Of a stretch of DNA of 64,000 bases, positions 36,708-46,104 are shown one piece after another. The translations under genes were made by a program, and so were the position numbers. Source of the stretch: Listeria booriae (GTDB lineage: Bacteria > Bacillota > Bacilli > Lactobacillales > Listeriaceae); the NCBI RefSeq assembly GCF_000766865.1, contig NZ_JNFA01000023.1:124001-188000 (forward strand), read 5' to 3'. How positions within the stretch are numbered: the stretch's first letter is position 1; every line of letters begins with the position of its first letter. The notes beneath the pieces were generated by a model. It was not told the DNA's origin and did not search any database. It saw only the letters and a program-made list of their open reading frames with translations.

Positions 36708-37305
36708 GTTCTACCATACCACGTTCTGCAATCACAATCATCCGCATAAATTTATCAATAAGCGGTTGCATGTCTTCCATTGTCGCATCTGGATTTTTTT
36801 GAAGATAGACCGTCACTAATCGCGTAATATACTCAAATAAACTCTGGATCACATCAGACGCATCTTCCCGCGCCACATCCGCACGTAGCGTAAGCCCATC
36901 CAACATCTGATTAACAAACACGGTTTGCACTGCCATCATTTCTTTAAAGTACGCCGTCATACGCTCTGCCAAAGCTTCTGGAGGATTCGCAAACGACTGC
37001 ATCATCAGCTTGAAAACAGCAGGATGCCGATGACTAAAAGCCAGTTTCTGCTTCGTCGACCAAATCGCCCCCTCCACAAAATTGCCCCTAGGCATATCAT
37101 CCATCGACACTTCCTCCATCACCAAATCCACCGAATACGTCACCGCCGCCGTATAAAGCTTCTCCTTCGAGCCAAAATAATGGAAAATCAAGCCCTTCGA
37201 CACACCAGCGACCTCGCAAATCCGATTCGTACTGGCCGCCTTATATCCGTGACTCGCAAACTCCTCCACCGCCACATCAAGTATTTTCGCTCGTTTGTCC
37301 TCCAT
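36694..37305 (-). CDS. TetR-family repressor of the adjacent ABC exporter
   Basis: 203 residues. The N-terminal HTH reads A-S-T-N-R-I-C-E-V-A-G-V-S-K-G-L-I-F-H-Y-F, a textbook TetR motif, followed by G-S-K-E-K-L-Y. The ATG overlaps the permease stop as TGATG. It is the last gene of the operon whose promoter carries two identical-type palindromes, so autoregulation is likely. The ligand is unknown. Confidence 0.9.
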   Translation of the reverse strand: MEDKRAKILDVAVEEFASHGYKAASTNRICEVAGVSKGLIFHYFGSKEKLYTAAVTYSVDLVMEEVSMDDMPRGNFVEGAIWSTKQKLAFSHRHPAVFKLMMQSFANPPEALAERMTAYFKEMMAVQTVFVNQMLDGLTLRADVAREDASDVIQSLFEYITRLVTVYLQKNPDATMEDMQPLIDKFMRMIVIAERGMVEQKQT

Positions 37306-38120
37306 CACACTTTCAAATCCTTTTTCTTATACAAAACAAACGTCAATGTCACGAAAACCACTAACGCACCAACAGAAATCCACACGTCCGTGCTATCCAT
37401 CCAACTAGTCAATCGATCAGACGGAATCGCAAAATTAATCGGCGAAGCATATTGAAAGAAATCAACCGTATCATTCAGTCCAGAGAGAATTCCCAATATA
37501 TACGTAATGAAAACAAGCGCCAAGCCAACCGGTGTTGATTGTTTTGCCGAACGGACAATCGCCGAGAAGCAAAAACCAGCACTCATAAACACAAAAGCAA
37601 CCAATAATTCCGTTGTAAAAACACGTCCTAGCGACTGCATCAACTCACTCGTATTCGCCCCGTCCTGCTTCAAGAAAATAACCAGCACAGCAGAAATCAC
37701 AAACGTAATCGCCCAAAAAGCAAGAAATGAAATCGCATTACCGACCATTTTCCAAGCCACAAGTTCCGAACGCGTAATCGGTTGCGCATAAAGAAACTCA
37801 ATCGTACCATCCGTTTCTTCCTTCACAAGTGCCTGCGCCCCCATCATCGCCGCGTACACACAAGCCGCAATGAAAATATACTGGAAGACGTATGCAAAAT
37901 AAGCATCAATTTTTGTTAAATCCGCCATTGAATTAATATGCAACACGCTCATCATTTCTTTTGGCAAAGCGTTCATCTTCGTGTTTACCAAATCCTGCAT
38001 CGCGCTCGATTGCATACTAGGAAAGAACGCCATGAAAATACCGAGCACAACCGCCACAACTGCTGACCAAACAAGCAAGCTTTTAAAATGGGTTTTCCAT
38101 TCAATTTTTAAAATGTTCAT
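37305..38120 (-). CDS. ABC-2 type transporter permease
   Basis: 271 residues with about six membrane segments; the first follows a short N-terminus (I-E-W-K-T-H-F-K-S-L-L-V-W-S), typical of ABC-2 permeases. A conserved Q-P-I-T-R-S-E-L-V-A-W-K segment, where the ATPase is expected to couple, lies near 117. It overlaps the ATPase gene by four bases. The pair resembles simple drug or antimicrobial exporters; the substrate is not evident. Confidence 0.88.
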   Translation of the reverse strand: MNILKIEWKTHFKSLLVWSAVVAVVLGIFMAFFPSMQSSAMQDLVNTKMNALPKEMMSVLHINSMADLTKIDAYFAYVFQYIFIAACVYAAMMGAQALVKEETDGTIEFLYAQPITRSELVAWKMVGNAISFLAFWAITFVISAVLVIFLKQDGANTSELMQSLGRVFTTELLVAFVFMSAGFCFSAIVRSAKQSTPVGLALVFITYILGILSGLNDTVDFFQYASPINFAIPSDRLTSWMDSTDVWISVGALVVFVTLTFVLYKKKDLKV

Positions 38121-39007
38121 TTTGCCTTGCCTCCTTCGTACAACGTCATGAATTTATCTTCCAACTCTTGATTTGTAATCGACAAATCCTTAATCCCCTC
38201 GGCGCCAAGAATCGGCAACACCGTTTGCACATTCCCATCAAAAGTCAGACGAGCACTATTTTCCGTTGTTTCTACGACTTTCGCACCCGCATTCACGAGT
38301 TCCGTTACCGGCAAAGCCTGTCCTTTAAGCACGATAACTTTCCCTGACATCTCTTGATCCGCAATGTTTTCTAACGCAACAATCTCACCACCACGAATAA
38401 AAGCAGCCCGCGTACTATACTCCTGAATTTCGCGCAAATTATGACTGGATAAGAAAATCGTCATGCCGTCCTCTTGATTTTGGCGTGTCATTTCTTTAAA
38501 CAAATGATGCTGCATCAACGGATCTAATCCATTCGTCGGCTCATCCAAAATCAACAATTTCGGCTTCGTAATAAGACCTGCCACAATTGCCACTTTCTTC
38601 TTATTCCCAAGCGACATATCCCCGAAATGCTTATGCGGATCAATATCAAACATCTCATAATAGCGCTTCATCTGCACTTGCGCCTGGTCAATATTATGAA
38701 ACTTCGCCGCAAAACCGATAATATCATTAGCCGTCATTTGCGGATAATAACGCACCTCACTCGGCACATAACCGACCATTTTCTTAATTTCCGCCGACTG
38801 TTTCACAATATCCTTGCCAAGAACGGTCGCACTTCCTCTAGAAGCATAAATAAAGTTCAGCAAAAGCTTAATGGTCGTGGATTTCCCCGCACCATTTGGC
38901 CCAATAAACCCAAATAATTCCCCTTCTTCTACGGTCAAATTCACGCCTTCAATGGCTCGCTTCTTATGATAGAACTTCGTTAAATCGTGCGTTTCTATCG
39001 CCTTCAT
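38117..39007 (-). CDS. ABC transporter ATP-binding protein
   Basis: 296 residues: Walker A G-P-N-G-A-G-K-S-T-T, a D-M-S-L-G-N-K-K-K signature (a relaxed form of LSGGQ) and Walker B L-L-I-L-D-E-P. A C-terminal extension of about 80 residues is typical of DrrA/YhaQ-type exporters. It is the first gene of the operon, directly downstream of the two-operator promoter. Confidence 0.9.
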   Translation of the reverse strand: MKAIETHDLTKFYHKKRAIEGVNLTVEEGELFGFIGPNGAGKSTTIKLLLNFIYASRGSATVLGKDIVKQSAEIKKMVGYVPSEVRYYPQMTANDIIGFAAKFHNIDQAQVQMKRYYEMFDIDPHKHFGDMSLGNKKKVAIVAGLITKPKLLILDEPTNGLDPLMQHHLFKEMTRQNQEDGMTIFLSSHNLREIQEYSTRAAFIRGGEIVALENIADQEMSGKVIVLKGQALPVTELVNAGAKVVETTENSARLTFDGNVQTVLPILGAEGIKDLSITNQELEDKFMTLYEGGKAK

Positions 39008-39029
39008 TTTCTACCCCTCCAATTCACAA

Positions 39030-39045
39030 TTGACCATCTAGTCAA
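39030..39045. promoter_or_regulatory. TetR operator 1 (downstream of the -10)
   Basis: TTGACCATCTAGTCAA is a 16-base imperfect palindrome (TTGAC...GTCAA). It covers the expected transcription start of the ABC-tetR operon. Confidence 0.7.
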
Positions 39046-39049
39046 TGCG

Positions 39050-39078
39050 ATTATACTCCCGTTTGACCAAGTAGTCAA
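39050..39078 (-). promoter_or_regulatory. Promoter of the ABC-tetR operon with operator 2
   Basis: On the minus strand, TTGACT (39073-39078) and a perfect TATAAT (39050-39055) are 17 bases apart. A second palindrome, TTGACCAAGTAGTCAA (39063-39078), overlaps the -35. Repressor bound at both sites would flank the -10, which explains tight control by the operon's own TetR. Confidence 0.8.
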
Positions 39079-39091
39079 TCATTAAGTTGCC

Positions 39092-39126
39092 CAACAAAAA
39101 AACGCACCAGCAAAACACTAATACGT
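39092..39126 (-). terminator. Terminator after the VOC-family gene
   Basis: On the minus strand, AACGTATTAGTG pairs with GCTGGTGCGTT, with several G-U pairs, followed by TTTTTTTG. It ends the nudF-VOC unit before the ABC operon. Confidence 0.65.
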
Positions 39127-39135
39127 TCTCATTTC

Positions 39136-39558
39136 TCACGATGAAACATTTAAAAATTCGGCGTAACTAAAATGCCACTGCACACCAAACTTATCAGCAA
39201 TCATCGCGTATCCCTTACTCCAAAAAGTAGCTTCCAATGGCATATAAATTTTGCTATCCGCTTCGAATTTCGCATACATCGTCTGCAAATCTTCCAAATC
39301 ATTGCTTTCAATAACAATACTCACATTATCGCCTACCGTCGCAGGAATCCCGTCCGGCATATCCGAAAGCATCACACGCAAGCCTCGCACATCGATTTCG
39401 CTGTACATAATCTGATCGCGATTCGCCGACTCACCCGAATTAGACGGGGCCTCTCCATATGTCGCCACATCTTTTGGCTCTACCTCAAAAATCGATGCAT
39501 AATAATCGAGCGCCTCACGACAATTCCCTGTAAAATGTAAAAAAACAGCTGTCATCAT
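39136..39558 (-). CDS. VOC-superfamily (PhnB/YjdN-like) protein
   Basis: 140 residues. The fold begins F-L-H-F-T-G-N-C-R-E-A-L-D-Y-Y, as in PhnB-like glyoxalase-superfamily proteins. Later segments V-S-I-V-I-E-S-N and F-G-V-Q-W-H-F-S-Y complete the two beta-alpha-beta modules. Enzymatic function of this subgroup is mostly unknown. It follows nudF by 15 bases. Confidence 0.8.
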   Translation of the reverse strand: MMTAVFLHFTGNCREALDYYASIFEVEPKDVATYGEAPSNSGESANRDQIMYSEIDVRGLRVMLSDMPDGIPATVGDNVSIVIESNDLEDLQTMYAKFEADSKIYMPLEATFWSKGYAMIADKFGVQWHFSYAEFLNVSS

Positions 39559-39573
39559 TCTTCACAACCTCTC

Positions 39574-40122
39574 TTATCGCAGCGCATTTAATAATTGCCA
39601 ATATTGCACAGCATACACCGTCTTAGCGTCACAAATCACTTTTTCTTCTATTAATTGTAACGCCTCATCGATATCCACTTCCACAATGTTCACAAACTCA
39701 TCTTCATCCGCCTGCAATGGATTGGCCTGCTTCTTTAAATCCTTCGCAACATAAATATGTAACAACTCATCCGCAAAACCTGGCGACGTGTAGAAAGAAA
39801 CAAGATGTGTCAGTTCATCCGTTTTAAAACCAGTCTCCTCTTCTAATTCCCGACCTGCCGTTAACATCGGATCTTCGTTTGGTTCAATTTTCCCAGCTGG
39901 TATCTCAACAATTGTTTTTTCTAGCGGTTTGCGGTATTGTTCTACCATAAGCATTTTATTTTCCGCTGTAATCGCAATCACTGCAACAGCACCAGGATGC
40001 TTGACAATTTCGCGCTTACTAAGCTTGCCATTCGGTAATTCCACATCATCTACGACTAATTTGATAATCTTCCCATCAAAAATCGTCTCACGTTTAACTG
40101 TTTTTTCTTCTAGTGAATCCAT
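39574..40122 (-). CDS. nudF: ADP-ribose pyrophosphatase (Nudix)
   Basis: 182 residues from M-D-S-L-E-E, with GGAGTG upstream. The Nudix box has G-R-E-L-E-E-E-T-G at its centre, preceded by P-A-G-K-I-E. It hydrolyses ADP-ribose to AMP and ribose-5-phosphate, as Bacillus NudF does. It is divergent from xpaC. Confidence 0.88.
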   Translation of the reverse strand: MDSLEEKTVKRETIFDGKIIKLVVDDVELPNGKLSKREIVKHPGAVAVIAITAENKMLMVEQYRKPLEKTIVEIPAGKIEPNEDPMLTAGRELEEETGFKTDELTHLVSFYTSPGFADELLHIYVAKDLKKQANPLQADEDEFVNIVEVDIDEALQLIEEKVICDAKTVYAVQYWQLLNALR

Positions 40123-40154
40123 TCCAAACACTCCATTTCTCATTCGTTTTTCCC

Positions 40155-40163
40155 ATTATACCA
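40155..40163 (-). promoter_or_regulatory. Predicted extended -10 promoter of nudF
   Basis: On the minus strand, TGGTATAAT gives a perfect -10 (40155-40160) with a TG extension. It lies 33 bases before the nudF start. On the plus strand, TGGTATGAT at 40221-40229 is a comparable candidate for xpaC. Confidence 0.45.
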
Positions 40164-40327
40164 TAACCTAGACTTAGGGTAATTTACATCGCACGACTGA
40201 TAACATCTTTTCCGCCAATATGGTATGATATATTCAAATCAGTTAGCTTATATAAACGATTTTTTGTAACAGTTTCTACAAATACTTAATCCTTAAAAAA
40301 ATAAGGAAGCCTAAGGAGAAGATAGAC

Positions 40328-40972
40328 ATGGTAGTATTTAAAAAATTTATGGCCTTCACTGGCTCAATCGTCTTAACACTTGTTTTGTTCGGTATTTTGG
40401 CAAGCATCTTTGTGAATAACTGGTTGCTCATTAGTAGCGTCACATTGGTTGTCGCTGTCGTGTTGTTCATCTTTTCTGCCAAAGCTGGGGATAAGGCACA
40501 TGCGATTCAAACAGGTTTAACAAAAAAAGAATTTAAATACATTCGCACAAATCTAGAAGAATCCCGCGCCAAAATATTGCGTCTTCAAAAAATCACATCC
40601 GCACACCGTACGTTATTCACCTTCCAAGAACGCGATAAAACACTATTACTTACAAAACGCATCTACGGTATTGTGAAAGAAGAACCGAAACGCTTTTACG
40701 ACGCAGAAGACTTTTTCTTCTCCCATCTTGATTCCCTTGTTGAGCTGACAGAAAAATATGCTTTCCTAGACAGCCAACCGGTGAAAGATAAGAAGATTTA
40801 CCAAACACTTTCAGATACGCGTAGCCTTCTAAATGACTTAGGTCGCGTAATCGAGAAGGACCTTTTCTCGCTGCTAAATAAAGATGTTTCCAACTTGGAT
40901 TTCGAGCTAGAAGTAGCCAAGAACTCCATTTCCAAGCAGCAGAAGAAATTTGAAAGGAGAACACCGAAATGA
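40328..40972 (+). CDS. xpaC: XpaC-family membrane protein
   Basis: 214 residues with two adjacent membrane segments (about 8-29 and 33-52), then a soluble helical region. XpaC-type genes are consistently paired with telA, as here, with a four-base overlap. Bacillus xpaC was named for hydrolysis of a chromogenic phosphate, but the true role is unclear. AAGGAG precedes the ATG. Confidence 0.85.
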   Translation: MVVFKKFMAFTGSIVLTLVLFGILASIFVNNWLLISSVTLVVAVVLFIFSAKAGDKAHAIQTGLTKKEFKYIRTNLEESRAKILRLQKITSAHRTLFTFQERDKTLLLTKRIYGIVKEEPKRFYDAEDFFFSHLDSLVELTEKYAFLDSQPVKDKKIYQTLSDTRSLLNDLGRVIEKDLFSLLNKDVSNLDFELEVAKNSISKQQKKFERRTPK

Positions 40973-42201
40973 CCGAAAACCAAAAGCCAAACGAACCTGA
41001 ATTTCAAGCAAAAGAAGCACCAACATATACAGATCCAAAAGCAGAAGTAATCGATGCTAATTTCAACAAAACATTGGACGACCTGTTAGCCGATCCATTC
41101 GGAACAAACGGCTCACAAACCGTTCAAGAAATTGTAAATAACGAAAGCGATAAAGCCCCACGCCTTGTCGACATGTTGCCAGAAAACAACCGTCGCCAAG
41201 CCGTTGAGCTAGCTAAGCAAATCGAGCCAGGAAATCAAGCAGCAATTCTAGGTTACGGCGCACCTGCCCAAGCCAAATTGCACGATTTCTCCCACTCTAT
41301 GCTCAACCAAGTTCAAAAGCAAGATGTTGGCCCAATCGGTGAAATTATCAGCGACCTGATGTTCCGCTTACAAGAAGCTGATCCCGATGAATTAGCAGCA
41401 CGCAACAAGAACGTTTTCACAAAAATGTTCTCCCGTGTCAAACAATCCATCAACGAAATCACTTCTAAATATCAGAAAATGGGAACACAAATTGACCGCA
41501 TCGCTTTGAAATTAGAACATGCTAAGAAGCGCTTAATGGAAGACAACTCCTTCTTAGAACAACTATACGACAAGAACAAAGACTACTTCCAAGCTTTAAA
41601 TATCTATATCGCAGCTGGTGAACTAAAACAAGAAGAAATCAGTACCAAACTACTTCCAGAACTGCGCAAAAAAGCAGAGCAATCTGGTGATCAAATGGAT
41701 TTCCAAGAAGTCAATGACTTAACACAATTCGCTGATCGCCTAGAAAAACGCGTACATGACTTAAAACTAAGCCGCCAAATCACGATTCAACAAGCACCAC
41801 AAATCCGGCTTATTCAAAATACAAACCAAGTGCTAGCAGAGAAAATCCAATCTTCCATCATGACCGCTATCCCACTTTGGAAAAACCAAGTAGCTATCGC
41901 GCTAACATTGCTACGCCAACAACAAGCAGCTGAAGCACAGCGTCAAGTATCTGAAACAACAAACGAACTTCTAAAACGAAACGCGGATATGCTAAAAACA
42001 AATGCTATCGAAACAGCTCGCGAAAACGAAAGAGGTATTGTCGACATCGAAACACTAAAAGAAACACAATCAAGCCTTATCGAGACATTACAAGAAACAT
42101 TGAAAATCCAACAAGAAGGCCGTGCCAAACGTGCCGTAGCAGAAAAAGAACTTGTTTCAATGGAACAAGAACTAAAAGACCGCTTGCTAGAACTAAAATA
42201 A
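40969..42201 (+). CDS. telA: Toxic-anion resistance protein TelA
   Basis: 410 residues, strongly helical and hydrophilic. The central [15 protein letters not shown] and the [16 protein letters not shown] segment are characteristic of TelA/KlaA proteins. Listeria members affect resistance to cell-envelope antibiotics and nisin; tellurite resistance is not the general role. It probably acts with the overlapping membrane protein XpaC at the inner face of the membrane. Confidence 0.93.
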   Translation: MTENQKPNEPEFQAKEAPTYTDPKAEVIDANFNKTLDDLLADPFGTNGSQTVQEIVNNESDKAPRLVDMLPENNRRQAVELAKQIEPGNQAAILGYGAPAQAKLHDFSHSMLNQVQKQDVGPIGEIISDLMFRLQEADPDELAARNKNVFTKMFSRVKQSINEITSKYQKMGTQIDRIALKLEHAKKRLMEDNSFLEQLYDKNKDYFQALNIYIAAGELKQEEISTKLLPELRKKAEQSGDQMDFQEVNDLTQFADRLEKRVHDLKLSRQITIQQAPQIRLIQNTNQVLAEKIQSSIMTAIPLWKNQVAIALTLLRQQQAAEAQRQVSETTNELLKRNADMLKTNAIETARENERGIVDIETLKETQSSLIETLQETLKIQQEGRAKRAVAEKELVSMEQELKDRLLELK

Positions 42202-42210
42202 TTTGTCTAA

Positions 42211-42245
42211 AGAGGAGATTACGCCGATGTAATCTCCTCTTTTAA
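42211..42245. terminator. Bidirectional terminator after telA
   Basis: AGAGGAGATTAC and GTAATCTCCTCT form a perfect 12-pair stem followed by TTTTAATTTTG on the plus strand. It also encodes the last codons of the convergent acetyltransferase. Confidence 0.88.
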
Positions 42246-42764
42246 TTTTGTTTTAAATTCTGATCGGAGCATGCTAAAGACAACCAAGTCATGATGCTCG
42301 TTTCGAAAATATTCATGTTCGCGTAACACGCCATCCTGCCTAAAACCCATCGCCTGCATCATACGAATAGATCGTTCGTTAAAGGCGTATACTTCACAAT
42401 AGACCTTGTGCAAATGCAAATCATCAAAAGCTTCTCTTAAAAGCTCTAAAATTGCCTGCTTTCCATATCCCTGCCCCCAGCAATCGCGATCCCCAATCAC
42501 AATCCCAAAAGCCGCGGTTCCATTCTCTCTGTCGATTAAACCAAGCTCTATCCGACCAATTACGCGTTCATTTAAAATAATACTGTACAATCGCAACGTA
42601 TTATCCATTTTGACAAAATAACTTTCATACGAGGCCTTAAATGCTTCTAGCGAACGTGGTCTTGTTATACCGCTTAAATAAGCAATCTCGTCATCTAATT
42701 CCCAATCATGCATCACAGCCACATCTTCACGCTTGATAGGTCTTATACTTCCCTCTTTCTCCAT
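42219..42764 (-). CDS. GNAT-family N-acetyltransferase (SpeG/RimL-like)
   Basis: 181 residues. The acetyl-CoA loop G-Q-G-Y-G-K-Q-A is followed by V-Y-C-E-V-Y-A-F-N-E-R-S-I-R-M-M-Q-A-M-G-F, the standard motif B region of RimL/SpeG-type enzymes. The substrate (spermidine or a protein N-terminus) cannot be told. It sits where I expect a sugar-acid/PTS block in L. monocytogenes. Its C-terminal codons are part of the telA terminator. Confidence 0.85.
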   Translation of the reverse strand: MEKEGSIRPIKREDVAVMHDWELDDEIAYLSGITRPRSLEAFKASYESYFVKMDNTLRLYSIILNERVIGRIELGLIDRENGTAAFGIVIGDRDCWGQGYGKQAILELLREAFDDLHLHKVYCEVYAFNERSIRMMQAMGFRQDGVLREHEYFRNEHHDLVVFSMLRSEFKTKLKEEITSA

Positions 42765-42837
42765 TCTCCCTACAGCTCCCTATTACCATTCTAAATCAAG
42801 TATACCAATGATAGAAGCAGTCTTACAAGAAATTCCT

Positions 42838-43908
42838 TTAAAATCCTTCTAATTTCAAATTTTCAAATTGGAGTGGTCTCAAATTCGTCACTGTCAATCC
42901 GACTAATCTGACACTGTCTTCCCCACTATAAACATCATTCAAAAGACTAAGCCCCGCCTGAAAAATAATCTGCGCATCCTTCGTATATTCCATTAGCGAT
43001 AATCGCCTAGTCACTGTATTAAAATCACTATATCGCAATTTCAAAACAACCGTCTTTCCCTGCTTCCCTATCTTCTCCAAAGAAGCTTCGATTTTCTGCG
43101 CGAATAAAAATAACGTATCTTGCATCAAACGCTCATCAAAAATATTATTCGCAAATGTTGTCTCCCTGCCTACCGATTTACGCTCTCGGTGTGGGTTCAC
43201 TTTCGAATCTGATAAGCCCCTCACCGCACGATATAGTCGGTATCCTTGCTTATTCAACTCCCGTATTAAATCCCATTCACTCCAAGCCTTTAAATCGGCA
43301 CCAGTTTCAATACCTAAGCGATGTAGCTTCTCAGCTGTCACCTTCCCAACACCGTGAAATTTCGTTACAGGTAAGCGCTCCAAAAAAGCCTCTGCCTCTT
43401 CAGGCAAGACAACTGTCATTCCGGCAGGCTTCTTAAAATCTGAGGCAATCTTAGCAATAAATTTATTATAAGAAACGCCAGCTGAGGCAGTTAGCCCAAT
43501 TTCGTGATAAATGGCATACTGAATCTCCATCGCCACCTTCATTGCAGACTTAATTCCTCGTTTATTCTCTGTCACATCTAAATAAGCCTCATCTAACGAC
43601 ATCGGCTCTACTAAATCGGTATATCGATAAAAAATCTCACGAATTTGCATCGAGACTTCCCGATAATGTTCCATATTCCCATGAACAAAAATTCCATGCG
43701 GGCATAGCTTATACGCTTGTTTCGTAGGCATTGCGGAATGAACGCCAAACTTCCTTGCTTCATACGAACACGTCGACACAACACCACGCTTATTCGGGTC
43801 CCCGCCTATAATTAACGCCTTTCCGCGATATTCTGGATGATCACGCTCTTCCACCGAAGCAAAAAAAGCATCCATATCAATATGAATTATTTTACGCGTC
43901 TTATCCAT
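42838..43908 (-). CDS. dinB: DNA polymerase IV
   Basis: 356 residues from M-D-K-T-R-K. Y-family catalytic acids lie in H-I-D-M-D-A-F-F-A-S and M-S-L-D-E-A-Y-L-D. HhH and little-finger regions follow (F-H-G-V-G-K-V-T-A near 185). It performs error-prone translesion synthesis. The frame extends upstream to 44082, but that stretch crosses the promoter and SOS box and overlaps the next gene, so the shorter start is right. Confidence 0.94.
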   Translation of the reverse strand: MDKTRKIIHIDMDAFFASVEERDHPEYRGKALIIGGDPNKRGVVSTCSYEARKFGVHSAMPTKQAYKLCPHGIFVHGNMEHYREVSMQIREIFYRYTDLVEPMSLDEAYLDVTENKRGIKSAMKVAMEIQYAIYHEIGLTASAGVSYNKFIAKIASDFKKPAGMTVVLPEEAEAFLERLPVTKFHGVGKVTAEKLHRLGIETGADLKAWSEWDLIRELNKQGYRLYRAVRGLSDSKVNPHRERKSVGRETTFANNIFDERLMQDTLFLFAQKIEASLEKIGKQGKTVVLKLRYSDFNTVTRRLSLMEYTKDAQIIFQAGLSLLNDVYSGEDSVRLVGLTVTNLRPLQFENLKLEGF

Positions 43909-43929
43909 GTCTTCATCGCCTTTCGATAA

Positions 43930-43943
43930 CGAACGTTTGTTCT
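43930..43943 (-). promoter_or_regulatory. LexA (SOS) box of dinB
   Basis: CGAACGTTTGTTCT (plus reading) matches the Gram-positive LexA consensus CGAACRNRYGTTYC in the paired CGAAC/GTTC halves. It lies at the predicted transcription start, 22 bases before the dinB ATG, so bound LexA would block transcription. Confidence 0.82.
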
Positions 43944-43950
43944 TATTTTT

Positions 43951-43979
43951 ATTATACATAATACAGAACAAAATTTCAA
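43951..43979 (-). promoter_or_regulatory. dinB promoter
   Basis: On the minus strand, TTGAAA (43974-43979) and a perfect TATAAT (43951-43956) are 17 bases apart. The SOS box begins 7 bases downstream of the -10. Confidence 0.8.
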
Positions 43980-43995
43980 GTATCTTTACGAACAA

Positions 43996-44044
43996 AAATA
44001 AAAAGCTGAAAAGAGCAAGGAAAAACCTAAACTCTTTTTCAGCT
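43996..44044 (-). terminator. Terminator of the rnz-dehydrogenase unit
   Basis: On the minus strand, GCTGAAAAAGAG pairs with CTCTTTTCAGC, followed by TTTTTATTTTTG. It starts immediately after the dehydrogenase stop codon and insulates dinB. Confidence 0.85.
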
Positions 44045-44833
44045 TCATTTCTTTTCGAAGGCACTTTTTCCAAAGAACTCAATCACGCGAGGCATTACTT
44101 GGTATAACCTAGAAATGATATTCATCGCGAATGGTAAATTGATTTCACGCTTGTTTTTCCCCATAATGGCAACTATTTTCGCAGCTACATCTTCTGGTTT
44201 TAACACGAGAAAGCCAACATTTTTTAAATAGTCACCCGATGCATCTGCAATGTCAAAAAAGTTCGTCGCAATCGGTCCTGGATTCACTGTTGTAACGTGG
44301 ATTCCAGAAGGCTTCACTTCCATCCGTAACGCGTTCGAATAGCCCAATACAGCGAATTTCGTTGCAGAATACGCAGATGATTTCGGTGTTGCAATTTTTC
44401 CGGCTTGAGAGGCGATATTGATAACATGTCCTACTTTTCTAGCCATCATTTTCGGTAAAACCAATTGGGTTAGGCGCATCAGACCCAGTACGTTCGTGTC
44501 AAACATGCGCTCTACCGTATCAAAATCTGTCGTAACAGCCTCCTCAAAAATACCGAACCCGGCGCAATTAACGAGGACATCAATGTTTGTATCCGCCAAT
44601 TTCGCCACCACTTCTTCAATTTCTGCAAAATTGGTCATATCCATTTTATGATACGTGCTAATTACGCCAAAATCTGCTTGAATCTGCGTTGTTAAACTCG
44701 CCAATTTCTCCGTACTACGCGCCGTTAAAATCGTGTGCGCGCCTTGTGCTGCGACCTGTCTTGCTAATTCTGCGCCAAGCCCGTTAGATGCCCCTGTAAT
44801 CAGCACTGTTTTATCTTTTAAAAAATGATTCAT
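44045..44833 (-). CDS. Short-chain dehydrogenase/reductase (YqjQ-like)
   Basis: 262 residues. The Rossmann motif T-G-A-S-N-G-L-G lies at about 14-21, N-C-A-G-F-G near 90, and the catalytic Ser and Y-S-A-T-K near 158 are present. The arrangement rnz-SDR-dinB corresponds to Bacillus yqjK-yqjQ-yqjH. The substrate is unknown. It starts 20 bases after rnz. Confidence 0.87.
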   Translation of the reverse strand: MNHFLKDKTVLITGASNGLGAELARQVAAQGAHTILTARSTEKLASLTTQIQADFGVISTYHKMDMTNFAEIEEVVAKLADTNIDVLVNCAGFGIFEEAVTTDFDTVERMFDTNVLGLMRLTQLVLPKMMARKVGHVINIASQAGKIATPKSSAYSATKFAVLGYSNALRMEVKPSGIHVTTVNPGPIATNFFDIADASGDYLKNVGFLVLKPEDVAAKIVAIMGKNKREINLPFAMNIISRLYQVMPRVIEFFGKSAFEKK

Positions 44834-44852
44834 CTTTTTTCAGACTCCTTTT

Positions 44853-45767
44853 TTATAGTTCAAATATGGCGAAATCTGTTGCTATTTCTGTGTTCGGAAA
44901 AATGGTACGGCATTCATCTACTAAGCTTTGATTATCATCCCGACTATACCGCGAACTGATATGCGTAATAATTAATTGCTTCGCCTCTGCATTTTTGGCA
45001 AGCGTTGCGGCTTCTAGCGTTGTCGAGTGCATATATTCACCAGCCATGTCTCCCATATCTGCAGCAAACGTGGCTTCGTGAACAACAACATCTGCATGAC
45101 GCGCAACCGCTAGTTCGTTCGGCGTCACTTTCGTATCACCAAAAATCGCAATGACGCGCCCCTTTTTAGAAGGTCCAATAAACGCGCTACCATTAACAAC
45201 GGTCCCATCTTCTAGCGTCACCGTCTTGCCTTCCTTCAACTCTTTAAAAATCGGACCAGGCTTCACACCAAGCGCAGCAAGACCAGCAGCATCAAGCGCT
45301 CCCGTCTTATCCGCCTCCTCAATCCGATATCCATAACTCAAAATACCGTGCTCCAATTCCTTACATGTCACTCTAAATGTCGCATCTTCAAACACGAGTT
45401 CATCTTCTATTTCCACAATCTCCAGCGGATATTTTAAATGCGTGCCACTAACCGCCAAGCTCGTCCGTATATAATTCGCAAGTCCCACAGGTCCATAAAC
45501 CGTGAGCGCCGTTTCCCCGCCTTGAAAAGAACGACTACTAAGCAAACCCGGCAAGCCAAAAATATGATCGCCGTGCAAATGCGTTATAAAAATTTTTTCT
45601 AATTTACTCAATTTAATCGAGCTACGTAAAATTTGGTGTTGCGTAGCTTCTCCACAATCGAACAGCCAAATACTGTTTCGCTCATTTAGCATCGTGAGCG
45701 CAATCGCCGTAACATTACGACCTTTGGAAGGAACACCAGCCCCAGTCCCTAGAAAAATCAATTCCAT
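44853..45767 (-). CDS. rnz: Ribonuclease Z
   Basis: 304 residues. The metallo-beta-lactamase metal motif T-H-L-H-G-D-H spans 62-68 and H-E-A-T-F lies near 211. A flexible-arm region ([11 protein letters not shown]) is the feature specific to tRNase Z. It matures tRNA 3' ends, chiefly those lacking an encoded CCA. Confidence 0.94.
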   Translation of the reverse strand: MELIFLGTGAGVPSKGRNVTAIALTMLNERNSIWLFDCGEATQHQILRSSIKLSKLEKIFITHLHGDHIFGLPGLLSSRSFQGGETALTVYGPVGLANYIRTSLAVSGTHLKYPLEIVEIEDELVFEDATFRVTCKELEHGILSYGYRIEEADKTGALDAAGLAALGVKPGPIFKELKEGKTVTLEDGTVVNGSAFIGPSKKGRVIAIFGDTKVTPNELAVARHADVVVHEATFAADMGDMAGEYMHSTTLEAATLAKNAEAKQLIITHISSRYSRDDNQSLVDECRTIFPNTEIATDFAIFEL

Positions 45768-46028
45768 CTTTGTCTCACAATCCCCTCGTCAACTTCTCAC
45801 CATTAATAGTACCATATTTGCCAAATTTATTGAACTTCGCACCCCGCTAAAAATATATTTCGGCTCAATCAGTTGCACAAACCAAATCTAACCGCTAAAA
45901 TAGTAAGGAATAATGAGGATGACTATGATTGCATTGTGTTCTATTACGCCTCATTTACGACAATACTCGAAATAAAGCCAGAAAGCGTGGTCCATCTATT
46001 TTTAGATTTTAGGATAAGCGTACATATG

Positions 46029-46070
46029 GCTTTACACAAATCGAACGCTTGCCGCCGATTTATGCAGAGT
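46029..46070. repeat. Core-less copy of the palindromic element, in the rnz-zwf gap
   Basis: GCTTTACACAAATCG (46029-46043) is identical to the left flank at 11309-11323. CGCTTG.CGCCGATTTA matches the right flank, so the two flanks are joined with the roughly 90-base central palindrome missing. The gap 45768-46104 (337 bases) otherwise shows no gene. I could not define the zwf promoter with confidence. Confidence 0.55.
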
Positions 46071-46104
46071 ATGTCCACATATTTAAGAAAGAGGGTAAGT
46101 ACGT

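Noticed and set aside
43909-44082. Upstream extension of dinB by 58 codons
   Set aside because: It would read through the dinB promoter, SOS box and the convergent terminator; the family starts at the D-M-D motif region.
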